The notes below the pieces were generated by a model. It was not told the DNA's origin. It ran no database searches and was given only the letters and a program-made list of their open reading frames with translations. The translations under genes and the position numbers were made by a program. 9,462 bases of DNA, from positions 1 through 9,462 of the forward strand of contig RFPK01000057.1 in the NCBI GenBank assembly GCA_009926195.1, read 5' to 3'. This document shows positions 6,486-9,462 of this stretch, in pieces; within the stretch, counting starts at the first letter, position 1; each line of letters begins with the position of its first letter. Origin of the DNA: Synechococcaceae bacterium WB4_1_0192 (GTDB taxonomy: Bacteria; Cyanobacteriota; Cyanobacteriia; PCC-6307; Cyanobiaceae).

Positions 6486-7202
6486 ATGACGGACGCCGCT
6501 CTAGATTCTGTGGGTGAGTCGCCGTCCGGGCGAACGGGAGTCGGGATCAGGTTGACCGCATCAGTGCCCAGTTCCGTCGTCGCTCCAGGCAACAACGCCG
6601 ACGGGCTGGCCCCGCTGCTGCGCCACAGCGAGGACAGCCGTGTGCGCTGCTATCGCAGCCAGTTCGCGGATGTCATGGAGATGCGGTCGCCGGCGCGCAG
6701 CGTGGGCACCTACCTCGACCACCACGAAGGCTGGTTCCGGCGCTGCGCCGCACCGATGCAGGTGACGGCACTGGAGCGCAATGGCTATGTGCTCACCCTG
6801 GGGCGGTTCGGCAACTTCGGCTTCGAGGTGGAACCCACGATCGGCCTTGAGCTGCTCCCCCAGAGCGAGGGGGTCTACCGCATCTGCACCGTGCCCCCGG
6901 AGCGCTTCCAACCCGGCCTGCGCGAGCTCTACGACGTGGAGTTCAATGCCGCCCTGCGGCTGGAGGAGCAGAGCGCCGATGCGCCGCTGACGATCGTGCG
7001 CTGGGAGCTGGACCTGAGCGTCTGGATCAAACTGCCGGCCGTGATCGGCCTGCTGCCGGAGACCCTCGTGCAGAGCAGCGGCGACCACCTGCTGCGCCAG
7101 ATCGTCCGCCAGATCTCACGCCGCCTGACCTGGAAGGTGCAGGAAGACTTCCACGCCACCCATGGACTGGACTGCCCGCCCCGGCGACGGGCCCAGTTCT
7201 GA
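6486..7202 (+). CDS. DUF1997 family protein, cyanobacterial
   Basis: This is a protein of 238 residues with no assigned function. The first 50 or so residues are low-complexity (Ser, Gly, Ala, Pro) and poorly convincing as folded protein. The family domain runs from about CYRSQFADVMEMRSPARSVG (55-74) through GRFGNFGFEVEPTIGLELLP (106-125), LRELYDVEFNAALRLEE (145-161) and WELDLSVWIKLPAVIGLLP (173-191), to the long C-terminal helix SGDHLLRQIVRQISRRLTWK (198-217). The order of an opening strand, two helices, a run of strands and a long closing amphipathic helix suggests a START/Bet v 1-like helix-grip fold, which would bind a lipid or pigment-like ligand; this is inference from pattern only. Possible later starts are GTG 6510 and GTG 6564 (212 residues). 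It lies 42 nt after ispH and likely ends that transcript, facing DUF4079 at a shared hairpin. Confidence 0.88.
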   Translation: MTDAALDSVGESPSGRTGVGIRLTASVPSSVVAPGNNADGLAPLLRHSEDSRVRCYRSQFADVMEMRSPARSVGTYLDHHEGWFRRCAAPMQVTALERNGYVLTLGRFGNFGFEVEPTIGLELLPQSEGVYRICTVPPERFQPGLRELYDVEFNAALRLEEQSADAPLTIVRWELDLSVWIKLPAVIGLLPETLVQSSGDHLLRQIVRQISRRLTWKVQEDFHATHGLDCPPRRRAQF

Positions 7203-7203
7203 A

Positions 7204-7231
7204 GGGCGCGACCTCGGCTCAGGCCGCGCCT
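7204..7231. terminator. Candidate bidirectional terminator hairpin between converging genes
   Basis: GGCGCG (7205-7210) pairs with CGCGCC (7225-7230). Inside it CCT (7212-7214) pairs with AGG (7221-7223) after one mismatch, leaving a 6-nt loop. It starts directly after the DUF1997 stop and ends 7 nt before the DUF4079 stop, so it can end transcripts from both sides. There is no T tract on either strand. The convergent position is the main support. Confidence 0.42.
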
Positions 7232-7238
7232 GAACAGC

Positions 7239-7703
7239 TCAGACCGGGCGGTTCTCCCAGATCTTGTTGACGATCTGCATGCCGGTGACGGCCTGCCAGA
7301 GGAACAGGGTGAACACCCCCATGTTCAGACCGACATGAATCTTGCGGGCGATCAGATTGCCCTGCTGCATCAGCGGCGAGAGGGCGGCGGCCACGGCCAG
7401 CATGCTGGTCATGGCGATCCCGACCAGCAGGTGCGGGCCCACGAACAGCTTGCCGTTGTTCAGGTAGGTGACGGCCATGCCACCGAAGGTGCCCAGCACC
7501 ATCACCGCCAGCACGGCACTGCCGTAGAGGTAGTGGCGTTTGGCGAACTGGCCCTTGATCAGCTCCTTGCGCTGCTCGGGAGTGCCGGTGCGGGTCTTCT
7601 TGGCCTTGATGCCGAGCACCATCGCGTAGGCGCTGAGGGCAAGCAGCGCCCACATCGCGAGGGGGTGCAGGAAGTTGAGATTGAAGGCGAGGGCTTCCGG
7701 CAT
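7239..7703 (-). CDS. DUF4079 family four-helix membrane protein
   Basis: This 154-residue integral membrane protein has four predicted helices: about 12-31, 58-80, 89-109 and 121-141. A basic loop (KAKKTRTGTPEQRKELIKGQ, 33-52) separates the first two. A histidine sits at the N-terminal end of each helix: His13 (NFLHPLAMW), His57 (FAKRHYLYG), His91 (VGPHLLVGI) and His123 (ARKIHVGLN). Because neighbouring helices run in opposite directions, His13 and His91 would lie at one membrane face and His57 and His123 at the other, as in two-haem b-type cytochromes such as cytochrome b561. Haem binding is my inference; I know of no experimental function for the family, which occurs in cyanobacteria and plastid-bearing organisms. 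ATG 7703 is the natural start (MPEALAFNLNFLHP). The gene follows purH on the same strand after 41 nt, with a hairpin in the gap. Confidence 0.88.
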   Translation of the reverse strand: MPEALAFNLNFLHPLAMWALLALSAYAMVLGIKAKKTRTGTPEQRKELIKGQFAKRHYLYGSAVLAVMVLGTFGGMAVTYLNNGKLFVGPHLLVGIAMTSMLAVAAALSPLMQQGNLIARKIHVGLNMGVFTLFLWQAVTGMQIVNKIWENRPV

Positions 7704-7712
7704 GGGGCGCGG

Positions 7713-7735
7713 GCCAGCAACTGGGGACTGCTGGC
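7713..7735 (-). promoter_or_regulatory. Hairpin in the purH-DUF4079 gap
   Basis: GCCAGCA (7713-7719) and TGCTGGC (7729-7735) form a perfect 7-bp stem with a 9-nt loop, in the 41-nt gap between the purH stop and the DUF4079 start. On the minus strand it is followed by CCCGCGCCCC and then the ATG, with no T tract. It may partly terminate purH transcripts, protect an mRNA end, or affect access to the DUF4079 ribosome site. Confidence 0.35.
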
Positions 7736-7744
7736 GAAATTAGT

Positions 7745-9319
7745 TCAGTGCAGGAAGTGCCGGCGGCCAGTCACGACCATCGCCAGGCCCAGCTCGTCGC
7801 AGGCGGCGATCGAATCGGCATCACGCACGCTGCCGCCCGGCTGGATCACGGCGCTGATGCCGCAGCTGGCGGCCAGGCGGACCGTGTCGTCGAAGGGGAA
7901 GAAGCCATCACTGGCCAGCACGGCGCCGCGGGCCTTCTCGCCGGCGCTATCCAGGGCGATGCGGGCAGAGCCCACGCGATTCATCTGGCCGGCGCCGATG
8001 CCAAGGCTCTGTCCGGCCCGGGCGACGGTGATCGCGTTGGAGCGCACATGGCGCACCAGGCGCCAGGCGAAGCGGAGATCCTCCAGCTCGGCAGCCGTGG
8101 GCTGACGGCGGCTCACCACCTGCCAGACGGATTCATCGACAGGCTGATCATCCAGCTCCTGCACCAGCACGCCACCCAGCACGCTGCGCAGCTGCTGGCG
8201 GCTGGCGCGGGCGATCGCGGCGGGCTCAAGCTCCAGCAGGCGCAGGTTGGCCTTGGCCGCCAGCAGCTCCCGCGCCGCCGGCTCGAAGGCCGGCGCCACC
8301 ACACACTCCAGGAACAGGCTGGTGAGATGGCCGGCCGTGGCCGCATCCACCGGGCCGTTGATCGCCACGATGCCGCCAAAAGCGGAGACACGATCGGCAT
8401 CGAGGGCCCGCTCCAGGGCTTCGGCGCTACCAGCACCGGTGGCCACACCACAGGGATTGGTGTGCTTCACGACCACGGCCGCAGGCTGGAAGGCATTGCC
8501 ACCGGCCGGCTCGCCGCCGTAGCCGAACTCGCGCACCGTGGCCAGAGCGGCCTCGAGATCCAGGATGTTGTTGTAGCTGAGCTCCTTGCCCTGCAGCTGC
8601 TCGCCACCTCCAAGGCCGGCTCCGGGCTGGGCGTACCAGGTGGCACTCTGGTGAGGGTTCTCGCCATAGCGCAGGCTCTGGCGCGGCGGCAGATTCAGGG
8701 CCAGGGGCGCGGCTGCCGCCCCATCCGCCGGGGCTTCCTGTAGCTGGGCGCTCAGCCACTGGCTGATGGCGGTGTCGTACTCGGCGGTGTGGCTGAAGGC
8801 CTCCAGGGCCAGCTGCCGGCGCAGCCCGGAGTCGATGGCGCCGGCGGCCAGGGCCGCCAGGAAGGCCGGGTACTGGCTGGGGCTGGTGAGCACCGCCACG
8901 TCGGCGTGATTCTTGGCGGCGGCGCGCACCATGGCCGGCCCGCCGATGTCGATGTTCTCGATCGCGCTCTCCCAGGTCACGTCCGGGCGGGCGATCGTCT
9001 CGCGGAAGGGATAGAGGTTCACCACCACCACATCGATCGGATCGATGGCCTGAGCCTGCAGATCGGCCTGGTGGGAGGGCTCATCGCGGCGGGCGAGGAT
9101 GCCGCCGTGGATGCGCGGATGCAGGGTCTTGACCCGGCCGCCGAGGATCTCGGGAGCACCGGTGTGCTGCGCCACCTTGGTGACGGGCACATCGGCCGCC
9201 GCCAGGGCCGCGGCGGTGCCGCCGCTGGAGATCAGCTCATAGCCTGCCGCCAGCAGGCCCTGCGCCAGGGGCACCAGGCCCTCCTTGTTCGACACGCTGA
9301 GCAGGGCCTTGGGCGCCAT
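7745..9319 (-). CDS. purH: Bifunctional AICAR transformylase / IMP cyclohydrolase
   Basis: PurH carries out the last two steps of purine synthesis: formylation of AICAR with 10-formyl-tetrahydrofolate, then ring closure to IMP. The 524-residue length is normal. The N-terminal MGS-like cyclohydrolase domain (about 1-190) begins KALLSVSNKEGLVPLAQGL and has SSGGTAAAL (31-39), KTLHPRIHGGILARR (64-78), VVNLYPF (99-105), ENIDIGGPAMVRAAAKN (121-137). Lys64, Tyr103, Asp124 and Lys136 match known active-site positions. The transformylase domain contains LRYGENPHQ (216-224), ELSYNNILD (246-254), VVKHTNPCG (283-291) with the catalytic Lys285-His286 pair, SAFGGIVA (312-319), SDGFFPFDD (470-478) and the terminal GRRHFLH. 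ATG 9319 fits the family start. It is followed by DUF4079 on the same strand and faces a divergent gene across 56 nt, where I see no clear promoter boxes. I see no purine-responsive leader structure in that short gap. Confidence 0.97.
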   Translation of the reverse strand: MAPKALLSVSNKEGLVPLAQGLLAAGYELISSGGTAAALAAADVPVTKVAQHTGAPEILGGRVKTLHPRIHGGILARRDEPSHQADLQAQAIDPIDVVVVNLYPFRETIARPDVTWESAIENIDIGGPAMVRAAAKNHADVAVLTSPSQYPAFLAALAAGAIDSGLRRQLALEAFSHTAEYDTAISQWLSAQLQEAPADGAAAAPLALNLPPRQSLRYGENPHQSATWYAQPGAGLGGGEQLQGKELSYNNILDLEAALATVREFGYGGEPAGGNAFQPAAVVVKHTNPCGVATGAGSAEALERALDADRVSAFGGIVAINGPVDAATAGHLTSLFLECVVAPAFEPAARELLAAKANLRLLELEPAAIARASRQQLRSVLGGVLVQELDDQPVDESVWQVVSRRQPTAAELEDLRFAWRLVRHVRSNAITVARAGQSLGIGAGQMNRVGSARIALDSAGEKARGAVLASDGFFPFDDTVRLAASCGISAVIQPGGSVRDADSIAACDELGLAMVVTGRRHFLH

Positions 9320-9375
9320 GGGCAGAGACGGGGCTGAGGGTCCAACCTACGCAGCAGCTGTCTCACCCCCCTGCG

Positions 9376-9462
9376 ATGCCGAGCCTCGATCCCTGGACTG
9401 CGGACCCCAGCGAGCCATCCGCCGCTGCAGCGACCGACGCCATGCGGCTCGGGCCCGAGCCG
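9376..9462 (+). CDS. Start of a gene cut off by the window edge, possibly an alpha/beta hydrolase (esterase)
   Basis: An ATG at 9376 opens a frame that stays open to the last base, giving 29 residues (MPSLDPWTADPSEP, then an Ala-rich stretch, then MRLGPEP). It diverges from purH with a 56-nt gap. The Ala/Pro-rich head is not informative. The closing RLGPEP resembles the lead-in to the first strand of the phospholipase/carboxylesterase-like hydrolases that I recall next to purH in Prochlorococcus and marine Synechococcus. That is memory of gene order; no catalytic motif is present in the window. A second in-frame ATG at 9442 could be the real start. It may also be an unrelated gene. Confidence 0.45.
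   Translation, partial: MPSLDPWTADPSEPSAAAATDAMRLGPEP

Noticed and set aside
6545..6559. A 15-base direct repeat (GATCAGGTTGACCGC) shared with 2884-2898.
   Set aside because: One copy lies antisense in murJ and the other in the DUF1997 N-terminus, with different reading frames and no flanking similarity. A chance match in GC-biased DNA is the simplest explanation.
7748..8743. A 331-codon open frame antisense to purH, and a 309-codon one antisense to ispH (5370-6299).
   Set aside because: Both lie wholly inside strongly conserved genes on the other strand and have no recognisable motif or plausible start context.

Overview
The window is a gene-dense, high-GC stretch of ordinary chromosome from a picocyanobacterium, most likely the Cyanobium / marine Synechococcus group. 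This rests on protein character: a cyanobacterial-type IspH with its lineage-specific insert and conserved start, a cyanobacterial MurJ, and the cyanobacteria-restricted families DUF3181, DUF1997 and DUF4079. The gene order (glyA, tRNA-Arg, small genes, murJ, sfsA, ispH, DUF1997, DUF4079, purH) also matches what I remember of picocyanobacterial genomes. That is recall, not a search.

Layout. At the left edge, on the minus strand, is the first 42 codons of a WecA/TagO-type sugar-phosphate transferase, then glyA (serine hydroxymethyltransferase), then tRNA-Arg(ACG) with its own likely promoter and a terminator-like hairpin behind it. Back to back with the tRNA, three small plus-strand genes follow with gaps of 20 and 24 nt (81-aa two-helix membrane protein, 95-aa DUF3181, 84-aa unknown). 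They converge on minus-strand murJ. murJ diverges from the plus-strand run sfsA-ispH-DUF1997. That run converges on the minus-strand pair purH-DUF4079, with a GC-rich hairpin at the junction. At the right edge a plus-strand gene starts, divergent from purH, and is cut off after 29 codons; it may be an esterase.

How the genes relate. Most are unlinked housekeeping functions: one-carbon metabolism (glyA) supplies the folate used by PurH, which completes IMP synthesis; IspH makes the C5 isoprenoid units needed for the lipid carriers on which the WecA-type enzyme and MurJ act, as well as for pigments and quinones. These are pathway links, not evidence of one operon.

I found no mobile element, CRISPR array, phage gene, defence cassette or toxin-antitoxin pair, and no gene-free stretch over 300 bases. 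The best leads are uncharacterised core genes. The DUF4079 protein has four histidines placed as in a two-haem transmembrane cytochrome. MurJ lacks several charged residues needed in E. coli MurJ. The three-gene cluster of small proteins has no known role.
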